From NCBI GenBank assembly GCA_963677605.2, contig CAXXDX010000005.1:124001-188000 (forward strand): 64,000 nucleotides of DNA, read 5' to 3'. How positions within the stretch are numbered: the first letter of the stretch is position 1; every line of letters starts with the position of its first letter. Below the pieces are notes generated by a model. That model was not told where the DNA came from. It was given only the letters and a program-made list of their open reading frames with translations, and made no database searches. Source of the DNA: JAGLOK01 sp963677605 (GTDB lineage Bacteria > Bacillota > Clostridia > Christensenellales > UMGS416). The position numbers were made by a program, and so were the translations under genes. Below, in pieces: positions 17,298 through 25,934 of this stretch.

Positions 17298-17691
17298 TAC
17301 ATACTCCCTTTTTTACTTGATTTCGTGTATAACAATTACCATGAAAAACTTACTTTTATTGTTTGTTTTTTTAAGATTAAATCACGTTTTCATGGTATGT
17401 TTCTACTCTTATTTTTTATTGTCTGCACAAATTTTAACCCGCACTATACCAGTAATCAGTGAAGTTTGGCAGCTGATTGCGGCGCCTCATAAGTTTCAGG
17501 CAACGCTAAAAGGTAAATAGCAGGCGTTTTTAGTTGTTTGTAGCAGACTATTATCGTATAATATTCTAACATGAAAATTTGTTAATTAATAGTTAAGACT
17601 TTGTTAACATGGACAAATTTTTATTGAAGCGTAATTTATAACGCGCTATCATTCATATGCGGGGCATTTGCCCTAAATAAGGAGCGATTTA
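17298..17691. other. Intergenic region between divergent operons
   Basis: About 394 bases separating the leftward DUF6106-like operon from the rightward zinc-ribbon gene. It is AT-rich. GGGGCA-TTT-GCCC near 17661-17673 can form a small hairpin just before the AAGGAG box. A 59-codon open frame starting at 17341 has no ribosome site and is not called. Confidence 0.4.
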
Positions 17692-19596
17692 ATGAAGTGT
17701 CCGTTATGCGGAGCATATAATAAACCTGAATATAAAAAATGTATAAGATGCGGCAACTCACTCGCATCAGATAATGATGCCTCCAAACAGGAAAAAATTC
17801 TGCTTGAGCATCAGAGCCCCCTTAAAAACACACCGACATTCCGCGAGGCTGTAATTGTCGAAGAAAAACACGAAGAAATAGTAAAAGATATAAAGCCCGG
17901 AACTCATGACACTTCCTCACAGGATGACATGGATTTATGGCATGGCAAGAAGAAAAAGCGCCACATGGCGGACAGACACAGAAACCATGTGCCGGTATTG
18001 TCATTAAAAGATGAATCGGAAACTCCTAAAGAAGATAAAAAAACCACGGATACACCAGTCCGAAGAAAACGTCCGCAAACAGGAACAAACCTTCACAAGC
18101 TTTCAAGTATTCGCGAAGGGCAGGAAGTGGAAGTTCTTATTCCGCCGGAAGTCATTCAGAAAAAGAAAAAAGAAAAAAAGAAAAGAAAGTATAATATTCG
18201 CTGGGGACGTCTTTCGCTTGTTTCAATTACAGCGGCAGTTCTTATAATCGGCATGGTTATAGGCTTTATATATCTATTCCGCGGAGTGCTTTCAGGTGTC
18301 TCAGGAATTTTCGCAAGCCATGAAGGCCTTCCCAATGACGGCATACCGACAGTTGAACGTATAATGATAAACGGTCAGACTTGGCACCGTATAACATTTT
18401 TCGGTGAAGATGGTGAACGTATACTGGTAGATGATCCCGTTCGTTCTCTTTCAATAGAAGACAATAAAGCTGTACTTCTTTTGGATGACTCTTCCTTTAT
18501 CCCAGAAACTGATGTAAACACTCAAAATGATGAAGAAGAAACTCAGGAAACAGAAATCCAAGAAGAAGGCGCAACACAAGAAGAAGGCTCAACAACGTAT
18601 GTAAGCGATGGAGGTTATGTAAGAGTTGCTCTTAAAGCTTCCCTGTTTACTGAAGACGGCGAAGAAAAACCTCTTTATGTAGAGCCTTATAATATTCCTG
18701 TTCCTCTTTCGCCGTTAAAACTTGTGTATCCTACTGATCCAGATTTAGTGGTTGAATATACTCAGGTGTTCGTTAAGATTAAAACCAATCCCGGCAGCCG
18801 TGTAATCATCGACGGCGTAAACCTTACCGACGAAGTTGACTCGTCCGGTTTCGTTGAAAAGTTCGTTAACCTTAAGGAAGGTTTAAATGAAATAGAAATT
18901 GTAACCGAAACCACAAAACACAGAACAAATACCGAATATGTTTATGTAACGCGTCCCGATCAGGATGTCTCAATAGAGCTTAATTCTCCGAACTCAAGCC
19001 ACAGCGAACAAGAGATATGGATAGAAGGAACCACAGAAGAAGATGCCACTATATATGTTGACACTCTACACTTGTCTGCTGATGTTTCCTATGAAGGAAC
19101 TGTGGAAGATGATGAAACAGGAGAAATCAGAAAAACATTTAAGTTTAGATATGTTCTTTCCTCCTATGGCTGGAACGAAATAGAAATCAATGCTACAACT
19201 GCAGACGGAAGAACTTCCAAACTCATCCACAGAGTTGAGCGTGATCCCGACCATAGAGAATACACAAAGCAGGCTTGGAACATACTGGATAACTACGACT
19301 GGCTGTCGGCTTCAACAGAAGCTTTGGTTGGCAAGATATTTTCCTGCAAAGGTGTCGTTGTAAGCCGTGAAGACACGGATACCGACAGGCTGTATCTGTT
19401 CAACGTCGGAACCAGTTCACAGGCAAAATACATAATATTGAAATACAGCGGAAAACAGGACATTAAAGTCGGTGAAACATACGACATTTACGCTGATGTT
19501 GTGGGCACTTATAGGAACTACCCAATGCTTACAGCAAGGTTTGTTTATGACTGGACGCCGCCTGATGCGACAGAAGAACCATCCACTGAACCTTAA
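17692..19596 (+). CDS. Zinc-ribbon, single-pass surface protein with Ig-like and OB-like domains
   Basis: A 634-residue protein. Residues 1-25 form a zinc ribbon (CPLC...CIRC). A charged, Lys/Glu-rich cytosolic linker follows to about 175, then one membrane helix (about 180-205, VSITAAVLIIGMVIGFIYLF). The outer part has an acidic Glu/Gln stretch (about 275-300), two beta-rich Ig-like modules (about 335-430 and 435-520, with NPGSRVIIDGVNL and NSPNSSHSEQEIWIEG), and a C-terminal OB-like domain (about 545-620, CKGVVVSREDTDTDRLYLFNVG). Extracellular adhesive or envelope role is inferred only. AAGGAG lies seven bases before the ATG. Confidence 0.75.
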   Translation: MKCPLCGAYNKPEYKKCIRCGNSLASDNDASKQEKILLEHQSPLKNTPTFREAVIVEEKHEEIVKDIKPGTHDTSSQDDMDLWHGKKKKRHMADRHRNHVPVLSLKDESETPKEDKKTTDTPVRRKRPQTGTNLHKLSSIREGQEVEVLIPPEVIQKKKKEKKKRKYNIRWGRLSLVSITAAVLIIGMVIGFIYLFRGVLSGVSGIFASHEGLPNDGIPTVERIMINGQTWHRITFFGEDGERILVDDPVRSLSIEDNKAVLLLDDSSFIPETDVNTQNDEEETQETEIQEEGATQEEGSTTYVSDGGYVRVALKASLFTEDGEEKPLYVEPYNIPVPLSPLKLVYPTDPDLVVEYTQVFVKIKTNPGSRVIIDGVNLTDEVDSSGFVEKFVNLKEGLNEIEIVTETTKHRTNTEYVYVTRPDQDVSIELNSPNSSHSEQEIWIEGTTEEDATIYVDTLHLSADVSYEGTVEDDETGEIRKTFKFRYVLSSYGWNEIEINATTADGRTSKLIHRVERDPDHREYTKQAWNILDNYDWLSASTEALVGKIFSCKGVVVSREDTDTDRLYLFNVGTSSQAKYIILKYSGKQDIKVGETYDIYADVVGTYRNYPMLTARFVYDWTPPDATEEPSTEP

Positions 19597-19601
19597 ATTA
19601 A

Positions 19602-19626
19602 AAGAAGGCTTAATGCCTTCTTTTTT
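19602..19626. terminator. Bidirectional intrinsic terminator
   Basis: AAGAAGGC/GCCTTCTT stem with loop TTAAT; T tails exist on both strands, and two convergent genes end at 19596 and 19628. Confidence 0.85.
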
Positions 19627-19627
19627 G

Positions 19628-20209
19628 TTACAACAATTTTCTTGCTATATACATTCTTTCTGTTTCTCCGACAGTTTCAAAACCAAGCTTTTTGTATAGC
19701 ACCAGCGGTCCGTGATAGTGCTCGAAACTGTTGTGCTCCCCTTTTAATGGATACGCTTCCACGCATTCATACCCGCTGCCCTTTGCGTCATCAATAATAT
19801 ATTCCAAAAGCCTAGTCGCTATTCCCTTACCTCGATATTTGGGAGCTATAACAAAACATGTTACAAGCTTTGTTTTGCAATCGGGAATGTTTTCCCAAAC
19901 TTCGGGAGAATTCTCTCTGCTGTACCCGTAAAAAGCGTGCTTGTCGTTTGCATTGCACCAGCCTACTGCTTTGCCTTCTGCATATGCAAGATACCCTTGC
20001 AGCTTGTTTTCTCTAATATATTCTTTAGCATATTCTCTATTGTTCATTACACCCCGTTTTTCATTCTCCGCTCTCATCTCATCGGTCATGTGGTAGAACA
20101 TACAATAGCATCCGCTCCATTCTTTGTGGTCTGAAAACGCATTATTGTCAAAGAAGCAGAAGAAATCCTTTTCCAAGGTCTGATTAAGTTTCCTGACGGT
20201 TATGTCCAT
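19628..20209 (-). CDS. GNAT-family N-acetyltransferase
   Basis: A 193-residue single-domain GNAT. Motif A is VTCFVIAPKYRGKGIATRLL (about 114-133), containing the acetyl-CoA loop RGKGIA; the tail LVLYKKLGFETVGETERMY is motif B with the usual GFxxVG. Substrate unknown. The start ATG has AGGAGG-like GGAGGC spacing on the leftward strand. It is convergent with the zinc-ribbon gene and diverges from the phospholipase-like gene. Confidence 0.85.
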   Translation of the reverse strand: MDITVRKLNQTLEKDFFCFFDNNAFSDHKEWSGCYCMFYHMTDEMRAENEKRGVMNNREYAKEYIRENKLQGYLAYAEGKAVGWCNANDKHAFYGYSRENSPEVWENIPDCKTKLVTCFVIAPKYRGKGIATRLLEYIIDDAKGSGYECVEAYPLKGEHNSFEHYHGPLVLYKKLGFETVGETERMYIARKLL

Positions 20210-20237
20210 AAAAAGCCTCCTTTGATGAAAATATTGT

Positions 20238-20259
20238 TAACATTATTTATAAAATGTTA
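20238..20259. promoter_or_regulatory. TAACATT inverted repeat between divergent genes
   Basis: TAACATT (20238-20244) and AATGTTA (20253-20259) are perfect inverted arms eight bases apart in the 103-base divergent region; another GTAACAT lies just downstream. It could be an operator for one or both genes. Confidence 0.35.
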
Positions 20260-20312
20260 TCCTTTATGAAAAATATGGTAACATATATATAATAAATATA
20301 AAAGAGGTCATT

Positions 20313-20951
20313 ATGCCTGCTCCGATGTTGCACCTTTCAGTGGCAAAACAAGTGCTGAACAATACAGAAATCAAATGCCATGATTCATTTTATCTTGGCT
20401 GTATTTCGCCCGATGCTATCCATGCGCGTACGGACTCTGATCGCCCCGATAAAAGCATTACTCATTTTAACTATAACAAAGGCGATAAAGCCTCCTGGCT
20501 GGGCGAAGTAAAGGCGTTTCTTGAGAGCGAAACTTCCGATTATTCACATTCTTTTAAGATAGGATATGCAGCGCACATTTTAACCGACATCTGCTGGCTG
20601 CATGAGATTTTCTTTCAAACGAGGGACAGAATAAGAACGGACAAGACTCCAATACTTGATGAAACAAGAGCGTATTACAACGATCTTGTTCTAATCGACT
20701 ATGCCGAGTATTTAAACTCACCGTGGAAGGATGACATCTTCGAGCTTTTAGAAAATGCCGATGCGCCTGACAGCTTCCCTCTTCTGACTCAGGAGGAAAT
20801 AGATTCATGGCGCAAAACGTCCATCGAATGGTTCGGCACCGACAAACGAATAGGCAAAATGCCTCTTCGCTATATGCGCACGGAAGAAATTGCCCAGTTC
20901 GTTAAAAATGCCAGCCTTTTTGTAACCGAAGAATTAAAGCCTTTCGTATAA
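20313..20951 (+). CDS. Zinc-dependent phospholipase C-like protein
   Basis: A 212-residue protein of the all-helical zinc-dependent phospholipase C fold. Metal-ligand candidates are spaced as in the family: MLHLSVAKQ, YLGCISPDAIH, THFNY, and AAHILTDICWLHEIF. No signal peptide, so unlike classical secreted PLC it is probably cytosolic; members of this subgroup are of unknown function. An AGAGG box precedes the ATG. Its stop is followed by 200 bases leading to the scaffold gene. Confidence 0.7.
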   Translation: MPAPMLHLSVAKQVLNNTEIKCHDSFYLGCISPDAIHARTDSDRPDKSITHFNYNKGDKASWLGEVKAFLESETSDYSHSFKIGYAAHILTDICWLHEIFFQTRDRIRTDKTPILDETRAYYNDLVLIDYAEYLNSPWKDDIFELLENADAPDSFPLLTQEEIDSWRKTSIEWFGTDKRIGKMPLRYMRTEEIAQFVKNASLFVTEELKPFV

Positions 20952-21005
20952 CACCGCAGTAAATTATGCTCATTGTGAATATCATCACAAAGTTTCATTT
21001 AACCA

Positions 21006-21034
21006 TTTATAAATAACTGTTTTTATGGTATAAT
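21006..21034 (+). promoter_or_regulatory. Extended -10 promoter of the scaffold-GGGtGRT operon
   Basis: TGGTATAAT at 21026-21034 is an extended -10 element; a weak -35 (TTTATA) lies 17 bases upstream. It would give a leader of about 125 nt containing the hairpin at 21080-21114. Confidence 0.5.
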
Positions 21035-21079
21035 TCCATTCAAATGCGTAAAAACGGGTAAATCGGCGGCCACACTTGC

Positions 21080-21114
21080 AAGCCTTAAAATTTTTTTGGA
21101 AATTTTGCAGGCTT
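21080..21114 (+). promoter_or_regulatory. Leader hairpin before the scaffold gene
   Basis: AAGCCT/AGGCTT and AAAATTT/AAATTTT form a 13-bp stem with one small internal loop, closed by TTTTGG. It ends 50 bases before the start codon and 33 before the ribosome site. It has no T tail, so it is not a terminator; a leader control element is possible. Confidence 0.45.
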
Positions 21115-21164
21115 TCATGCAAAAAACCGGTTATCCCTTAAATTTATCAGGAGGATTATACCAA

Positions 21165-21857
21165 ATGCAGTATACCCATGAAATCGAACAAATGGTATGC
21201 GTAAAAAAAGGCCCGCATCACGGTCCGGCACCCATCCCTGAAGAGGGCAAATGGGTTAAAGCAAAAGAGATCACAGACATCTCCGGCTTTACTCACGGCG
21301 TGGGCTGGTGCGCACCGCAGCAAGGCGCTTGCAAACTTACGCTCAACATCAAAGAAGGCATCATACAGGAAGCACTGGTGGAAACAATCGGCTGCACAGG
21401 CATGACTCACTCGGCTGCTATGGCTGCTGAAATTCTTGCCGGCAAAACACCGCTTGAAGCGCTCAACACAGACCTTGTCTGCGATGCTATCAACACAGCT
21501 ATGCGCGAGCTTTTCTTGCAGATAGCATACGGCAGAAGCCAGTCGGCTTATTCTGAGAACGGCCTTCCAATCGGCGCAGGTCTTGAAGACCTCGGCAAGG
21601 GCTTAACTTCCGTTGTGGGAACTACTTATTCCACAGTTGAAAAAGGCGCACGTTACCTCGCTCTTGCTGAAGGCTACATCTTAAGCCTTGGCTTGGACAA
21701 AAACGATGAAATCATCGGCTACAAATTCGTGCATCAGGGCAAAATGATGGCTGCCATCGCAAAAGGTGTTGATGCAAACACTGCCCTTGAACAAAACATC
21801 GGAACATACGGACGTTACGCGGACGCGGTCAAATACATTGACCCGCGCAACGAGTAA
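21165..21857 (+). CDS. NifU-like iron-sulfur cluster assembly scaffold protein
   Basis: A 230-residue protein related to the IscU/NifU scaffold fold. Cys positions that could hold a cluster are in HGVGWCAPQQGACKLTL and ETIGCTGMTHSAAMA. I place the start at ATG 21165, after CAGGAGG; the frame is open further upstream only from TTG codons without a ribosome site. Scaffold proteins assemble Fe-S clusters before transfer to apo-proteins. It is followed 11 bases later by the GGGtGRT gene, a constant partner in this family, so the two probably act together. Confidence 0.8.
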   Translation: MQYTHEIEQMVCVKKGPHHGPAPIPEEGKWVKAKEITDISGFTHGVGWCAPQQGACKLTLNIKEGIIQEALVETIGCTGMTHSAAMAAEILAGKTPLEALNTDLVCDAINTAMRELFLQIAYGRSQSAYSENGLPIGAGLEDLGKGLTSVVGTTYSTVEKGARYLALAEGYILSLGLDKNDEIIGYKFVHQGKMMAAIAKGVDANTALEQNIGTYGRYADAVKYIDPRNE

Positions 21858-21868
21858 GGGGGGCAATC

Positions 21869-22867
21869 ATGGCTAAATTTGAAGGTTATGACAGACGAAT
21901 AGGCAAAATCGAGGAAGTGCTCAAACAGTACGGATTTGAAAGCCTTGACGCTGCAAAAGAATATACAGTTGAAAAAGGCTTGGATGTGGACACAATCGTT
22001 CGCGAAGTTCAGCCTATCGCATTTGAAAATGCTGTGTGGGCTTATACGCTCGGCGCGGCTATCGCACTTAAGAAAAACGTTGAGAACGCATCAAAGGCCG
22101 CCGAAGCTATCGGCGAAGGCTTGCAGGCATTCTGCATTCCCGGCTCTGTTGCTGAAAACCGCAAGGTTGGCTTAGGCCACGGCAACTTGGCTGCTATGCT
22201 TCTCTTGGAAGAAAACAAATGCTTCTGCTTTACTGCAGGACACGAAAGCTTTGCTGCAGCTGAAGGCGCTATCGGCATCGCTCGCACAGCAAACACCGTG
22301 CGCAAAACTCCTCTTCAGGTAGTACTCAACGGTCTTGGCAAAGACGCCGCTTACCTTATCTCAAGGATTAACGGCTTCACTTATGTCAAAACTGAATTTG
22401 ACTACTACACAGACGAGCTTAAAATCACTGAAGAGCGTTCTTTCTCTGACGGCGAACGCGCAGGCATCCGCTGCTACGGCGCAGACGACGTCCGCGAAGG
22501 TGTGGCTATCATGATTAAAGAAGCAGTTGACGTTTCCATCACCGGAAACTCCACAAACCCGACTCGCTTCCAGCACCCTGTTGTCGGCACTTACAAAAAG
22601 TATTGCAACGACAACGGCAAAACATACTTCTCGGTTGCTTCCGGCGGCGGCACAGGCCGTACTCTCCATCCGGACAACATGGCAGCCGGTCCGGCATCTT
22701 ACGGCATGACAGACACAATGGGCAGGATGCACTGCGACGCTCAGTTTGCAGGATCATCTTCCGTGCCCGCTCACGTTGAAATGATGGGCCTTATCGGAAT
22801 GGGTAATAATCCTATGGTTGGGGCTAGTGTGGCTGTGGCTGTTGCGGTTGAGAAAGCACTTGGCTGA
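21869..22867 (+). CDS. GGGtGRT protein, unknown function
   Basis: A 332-residue protein carrying the motif that names its family, ASGGGTGRTLHPDNMA, near residues 257-272. Other blocks rich in small residues are GHGNLAAMLLLEENKCFCF and ITGNSTNPTRFQHPVVGTY. The biochemical role is undescribed to my knowledge. Tight pairing with the NifU-like scaffold (GGGGGGC ribosome site, 11-base gap) points to Fe-S or metal cofactor chemistry. Codon usage in this pair is GC-richer and more biased than in neighbours, as expected for highly expressed genes. The C-terminus is a run of Val-Ala. Confidence 0.88.
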   Translation: MAKFEGYDRRIGKIEEVLKQYGFESLDAAKEYTVEKGLDVDTIVREVQPIAFENAVWAYTLGAAIALKKNVENASKAAEAIGEGLQAFCIPGSVAENRKVGLGHGNLAAMLLLEENKCFCFTAGHESFAAAEGAIGIARTANTVRKTPLQVVLNGLGKDAAYLISRINGFTYVKTEFDYYTDELKITEERSFSDGERAGIRCYGADDVREGVAIMIKEAVDVSITGNSTNPTRFQHPVVGTYKKYCNDNGKTYFSVASGGGTGRTLHPDNMAAGPASYGMTDTMGRMHCDAQFAGSSSVPAHVEMMGLIGMGNNPMVGASVAVAVAVEKALG

Positions 22868-22892
22868 GTAATAAGATAACTTTGTATTATAG

Positions 22893-22922
22893 AAAGAACT
22901 CTCGAGAGAGAGTTCTTTTTTT
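22893..22922 (+). terminator. Intrinsic terminator of the GGGtGRT operon
   Basis: An 11-bp stem AAAGAACTCTC/GAGAGTTCTTT with a four-base loop followed by T residues. Confidence 0.9.
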
Positions 22923-22925
22923 GTT

Positions 22926-22955
22926 GCGGTTGCTGTGGCTATAGCGGTTGAGCAT
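22926..22955 (+). repeat. Partial copy of the GGGtGRT gene 3' end
   Basis: GTTGCTGTGGCTATAGCGG continuing TTGAG resembles the last coding bases of the GGGtGRT gene at 22838-22855 (GTGGCTGTGGCTGTTGCGG continuing TTGAG). It lies just past the terminator, in the same frame sense (Val-Ala-Val-Ala-Ile-Ala-Val-Glu). It looks like a remnant of a duplication or insertion event. Confidence 0.4.
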
Positions 22956-22986
22956 CGTTTATTCATTCAGTATTGCATTATTAGAA

Positions 22987-23730
22987 TTAATCCAAAACTT
23001 GAAATGAGGAAATTATATCTTCAATGTCACCTTTCATTTTTCTTACAACCTCAATATCTATTTTTATATTTTCTATTTCTTGTAATTCTTCTACGCTATT
23101 TTCACCTTTTTCTTCTAACCACTCCATTTCATCATAAAGACTAGATGTTTGACTATCTGTTCCTGTAACATAATAAAGAACATTACCATTCGCAGTTCCA
23201 AGCTTTTTATAATCGTCAACAAACATGTTTTTCATCGCTTCTTCGGTTACTATATAAAATAATCTAAGTCCAGCACCAACGAAGTCAACTACTCTTGATT
23301 CTTCACTAGCCCCATAAAAACTAACTCTTAATATATCATATTCTCCTTGTCTGCGAATAATACAATGTTCACCCCAATATTCAGGAAATTGTAACTTAAA
23401 CCCCCATTCTTTGTTAATATATAACAAGTAATCATCATCAGTAGTGATAAAGTATTCTTCGATTCTAAATATTGACTCATCTACTGTTTGTGTAGGTTCT
23501 TTAGTGTATGTTATGTTCTGCGTTGCTGTATTACTTATCTTTGGAGTTGGAGCTGGTGAATTACTTATAGTTGTATTCAATTTTACTTCTGTGGTAGTTG
23601 TTTGAGGTATCTCAATAACACCGCTTCCACTTGAGTTATCAGAAGCGACGTTGCTACAAGCCGAAAATGCAATTAGTATCAGTAAACCTATACAAATAAC
23701 TAAGTAAAATTTAAATCGATTTATTACCAA
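22987..23730 (-). CDS. Lipoprotein, unknown function
   Basis: A 247-residue secreted lipoprotein. I use the TTG at 23730, eight bases after AAAGGAG; from there the protein begins with a hydrophobic signal ending in the lipobox IAFSAC. A Thr/Pro/Ser linker (about 35-85) precedes a folded domain with ITTDDDYLLYINKEWGFKLQFPEYWGEH, a pattern seen in PsbP/DUF-type extracytoplasmic domains of Gram-positives. Function not recognised. It is the left gene of an AT-rich accessory island that starts just after the GGGtGRT terminator, and it faces that operon. Confidence 0.65.
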   Translation of the reverse strand: MVINRFKFYLVICIGLLILIAFSACSNVASDNSSGSGVIEIPQTTTTEVKLNTTISNSPAPTPKISNTATQNITYTKEPTQTVDESIFRIEEYFITTDDDYLLYINKEWGFKLQFPEYWGEHCIIRRQGEYDILRVSFYGASEESRVVDFVGAGLRLFYIVTEEAMKNMFVDDYKKLGTANGNVLYYVTGTDSQTSSLYDEMEWLEEKGENSVEELQEIENIKIDIEVVRKMKGDIEDIISSFQVLD

Positions 23731-23898
23731 TAGGTTATCTCCTTTTCTCTGGGTAGGAATCGAATGTATGCATTCTATTACCTCATAATTAATTATATGT
23801 ATATTATCATTTATTAATATTAATTTCAATTTCTTCTATTGCTGGTGGTGAGTGGGTGAATTGGGAGGGATGGTGTGTCTTATTTCTTTGTTGTGCTA

Positions 23899-24152
23899 AC
23901 CCCTCCGTCACACTTCGTGTGACACCTCCCCTTTCAAGGGTGAGGTATCCCAACTTCGGAAAACTGCGCAATAATAAAACTAAGTGCTCACAATAAACAA
24001 CTAGCTTTTCTGACAAAGTGCGCAGTCTATCAGAAAAGCACAGCATTTTCTAAACTGCTTGTCTAGCTAAAGAAAAACTATTCATAATTGCATTAGCTCC
24101 CCTTGCAAGGGGAGCTGTCTTCTGCAAGAAGACTGAGGGGTTTACTCGCCGA
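23899..24152. repeat. Repeat A, copy 1 (254 bp)
   Basis: This copy and 24237-24490 have the same length and agree at most positions. The unit starts ACCCCTCCGTCACA, contains the palindromes CACTTCGTGTG and CTCCCCTTGCAAGGGGAG, and ends GAGGGGTTTACTCGCCGA. It has the look of a palindromic intergenic repeat common in Clostridia rather than a gene. Confidence 0.8.
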
Positions 24153-24170
24153 CAGGCGAAACGGGGTACA

Positions 24171-24232
24171 GGGGCGCTAGCGTCTATAATAATGAAAGCA
24201 AACACACAGCTATCGATTACTGCATGGTTAAG
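24171..24232. repeat. Repeat D, copy 1
   Basis: GGGGCGCTAGCGTC followed by an AT-rich tract and CGATTACTGC; recurs at 24970-25030 as GGGGCGCTAGCGTC ... CGATTACTGC. Short and imperfect outside these cores. Confidence 0.55.
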
Positions 24233-24236
24233 CTAT

Positions 24237-24490
24237 ACCCCTCCGTCACATTTCGTGTGCCACCTCCCCTTTCAAGGGCGAGGTATCCCAACTTCGGAAA
24301 ACTGCGCAATAATAAAACTAGCTGCTCGCAATTAACGGCTAGCTTTTCTAACAAAGTGCGTAGTCTATCAGAAAAGCACGGCATTTGCTAAATTGCTTGT
24401 AATGCTAATGACAAACTATTCGTAACTGCATTAGCTCCCCTTGCAAGGGGAGCTGTCTTCTGTAAGAAGACTGAGGGGTTTACTCGCCGA
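24237..24490. repeat. Repeat A, copy 2 (254 bp)
   Basis: Second copy of repeat A, 338 bases downstream of the first and in the same orientation, with no net insertion or deletion. Differences are scattered substitutions, so the duplication is not very recent. Confidence 0.8.
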
Positions 24491-24501
24491 GCCGTTGAGT
24501 T

Positions 24502-24806
24502 GCTAGATAGACAAGGAAAACCAAAACGGCAAAGGTATATCCGCAAAAGGCAGCAGAAAATATAAGCCAATTAACTATGTTCTTGTTGCCAACCCCTCCA
24601 CCAACAACTTCGTTGTCGGTTCCCCTCCCCTTAATGGGAGGTGCGTCATCTATGCAGATAAGTAAACCAACTGCATAAAATAAAGTTTTTTAAATTGCGG
24701 TAAAGCTAATTTTATTCTCTATGATTAACTTAATTAGTCAGCATGCGCATCTCCCCTATAGGGGAGGACGGAACGTTTGCGTTAGCAAATGTTGGAGGGG
24801 TTTATT
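24502..24806. repeat. Repeat B, copy 1 (about 305 bp)
   Basis: Shares AAAACCAAAACGGC, CCAACCCCTCCACCAACAAC, a TTCGTTGTCGG palindrome, CCCCTTAATGGGAGG and a right end GAGGACGGAACGTTTGCGTT with 25166-25467. Confidence 0.75.
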
Positions 24807-24969
24807 TCTCCCCCTGATAAGAAGAGAGTTTGGCTTAGCCAAAACTCTTCCAATGCTATGCTTGTAAAAAAACATAGTTTGTACTAAACCTAAGTCCGTT
24901 AAATATATAAAGGTGGGGGCTGTTGTACCCAATCCCTCAGTCATCCTTCGGATGCCAGCTCCCCTCTTA

Positions 24970-25030
24970 GGGGCGCTAGCGTCATAAACATAGGTAGTAA
25001 ACAAGCAGCTTTCGATTACTGCGCAATAAA
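24970..25030. repeat. Repeat D, copy 2
   Basis: Second GGGGCGCTAGCGTC core, preceded by an A-like palindromic segment (CATCCTTCGGATG) at 24931-24969 that is only a partial match to repeat A. Confidence 0.5.
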
Positions 25031-25035
25031 GCCTG

Positions 25036-25162
25036 CCCCCTGAAGGGGGCTGTCGACTGAAAGGAGACGGGGGTTGGGGCGTGGGGCGAAGCCCCACACC
25101 CCTCCCAGCTTCTGCATAGTATATAAGAAAGATAACAGTCTGTAAGCGTTCGGGGTGGTTGG
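25036..25162. repeat. Repeat C, copy 1 (127 bp)
   Basis: Core palindrome GTGGGGCGAAGCCCCAC followed by ACCCCTCCCAGC, ending GCGTTCGGGGTGGTTGG. Matches 25471-25596. Confidence 0.7.
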
Positions 25163-25165
25163 TAA

Positions 25166-25467
25166 GCTAGATAAAGAAAACCAAAACGGCGATGGTATAT
25201 CCGCAAAAGGCAGCAGAAAGGATAAACCATTTAATTATGTTCTTGTTGCCAACCCCTCCACCAACAACTTCGTTGTCGGTTCCCCTCCCCTTAATGGGAG
25301 GTGCGTCATCTGCGCAGATAAGTAAACTATCTGCATAAAATGTTTTATGGCACATAACAATAAAACTTATTTTATCTTCTCAGCCTTGCTGATGCAGTTG
25401 ATTATTTAGTCTCCCCTCGTAGGGGAGGACGGAACGTTTGCGTTAACAAATGTTGGAGAGGTTTATT
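25166..25467. repeat. Repeat B, copy 2 (about 302 bp)
   Basis: Second copy of repeat B in the same orientation, 664 bases from the first; the central AT-rich part is less conserved than the GC-rich palindromic ends. Confidence 0.75.
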
Positions 25468-25470
25468 TTG

Positions 25471-25596
25471 CCCCCTGAAGGTGGATGTTGAGCGAAGCGA
25501 AACGGGGGTGCGGGTGTGGGGCGCAGCCCCACACCCCTCCCAGCCGCCGCGAAGTTCGCTAAAAAGATAAAGTTAATACGGCGTTCGGGGTGGTTG
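25471..25596. repeat. Repeat C, copy 2 (126 bp)
   Basis: Second copy of repeat C, with palindrome TGTGGGGCGCAGCCCCACA and the same right end CGTTCGGGGTGGTTGG. It closes the repeat cluster; beyond it the sequence becomes strongly AT-rich. Confidence 0.7.
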
Positions 25597-25792
25597 GCTA
25601 GCCAAAATTACTATATAATTAGGCACATAAGTATTAACTAAATCAATTCATATTATTTGATTTCGTTAACATTATCATATTAACCCTCGCATATATTATG
25701 CTTTTCTTTATATGCTCATATAAATATTCTCCTTTTCTTTTTATGCTCATTACGCCTTTTCGCCTTATTTATAACATCTTAAAAAACACTTG

Positions 25793-25821
25793 TTGACTAA
25801 CGAAATTAACAAGAATATACT
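25793..25821 (+). promoter_or_regulatory. Promoter of the 55-residue gene
   Basis: TTGACT, a 17-base spacer and TATACT, each one base from consensus. The predicted leader is about 107 nt. Confidence 0.65.
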
Positions 25822-25934
25822 CATGATGCAATAAAGAAATATGGACAATAACTAAAGCAAAAAACGACACAAAATCAAGACAGTAAATCAGCAGTTTCTT
25901 GTCTGAATACTTCTAAAATATCATGGAGAATATT

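Noticed and set aside
17341..17520. 59-codon hydrophobic frame starting MKNLLLLFVF
   Set aside because: No ribosome site, no conservation signal visible, and it lies in the AT-rich divergent region; hydrophobic frames arise easily in such sequence.
21096..21164. Longer N-terminus for the NifU-like protein from TTG 21096
   Set aside because: It would translate through the leader hairpin and has no ribosome site; ATG 21165 has a good CAGGAGG box.
22361..22732. 123-codon frame opposite the GGGtGRT gene
   Set aside because: Val/Ala/Cys-rich antisense artefact of the biased codon usage of the real gene.
24388..25355. Several leftward frames of 60-113 codons
   Set aside because: They fall inside the repeat copies, run through palindromes, lack ribosome sites and have low-complexity Pro/Arg/Ser content.
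23899..25596. Possible CRISPR array
   Set aside because: The repeats are 60-305 bp, few in number, of four kinds and irregularly spaced; no cas genes are near.
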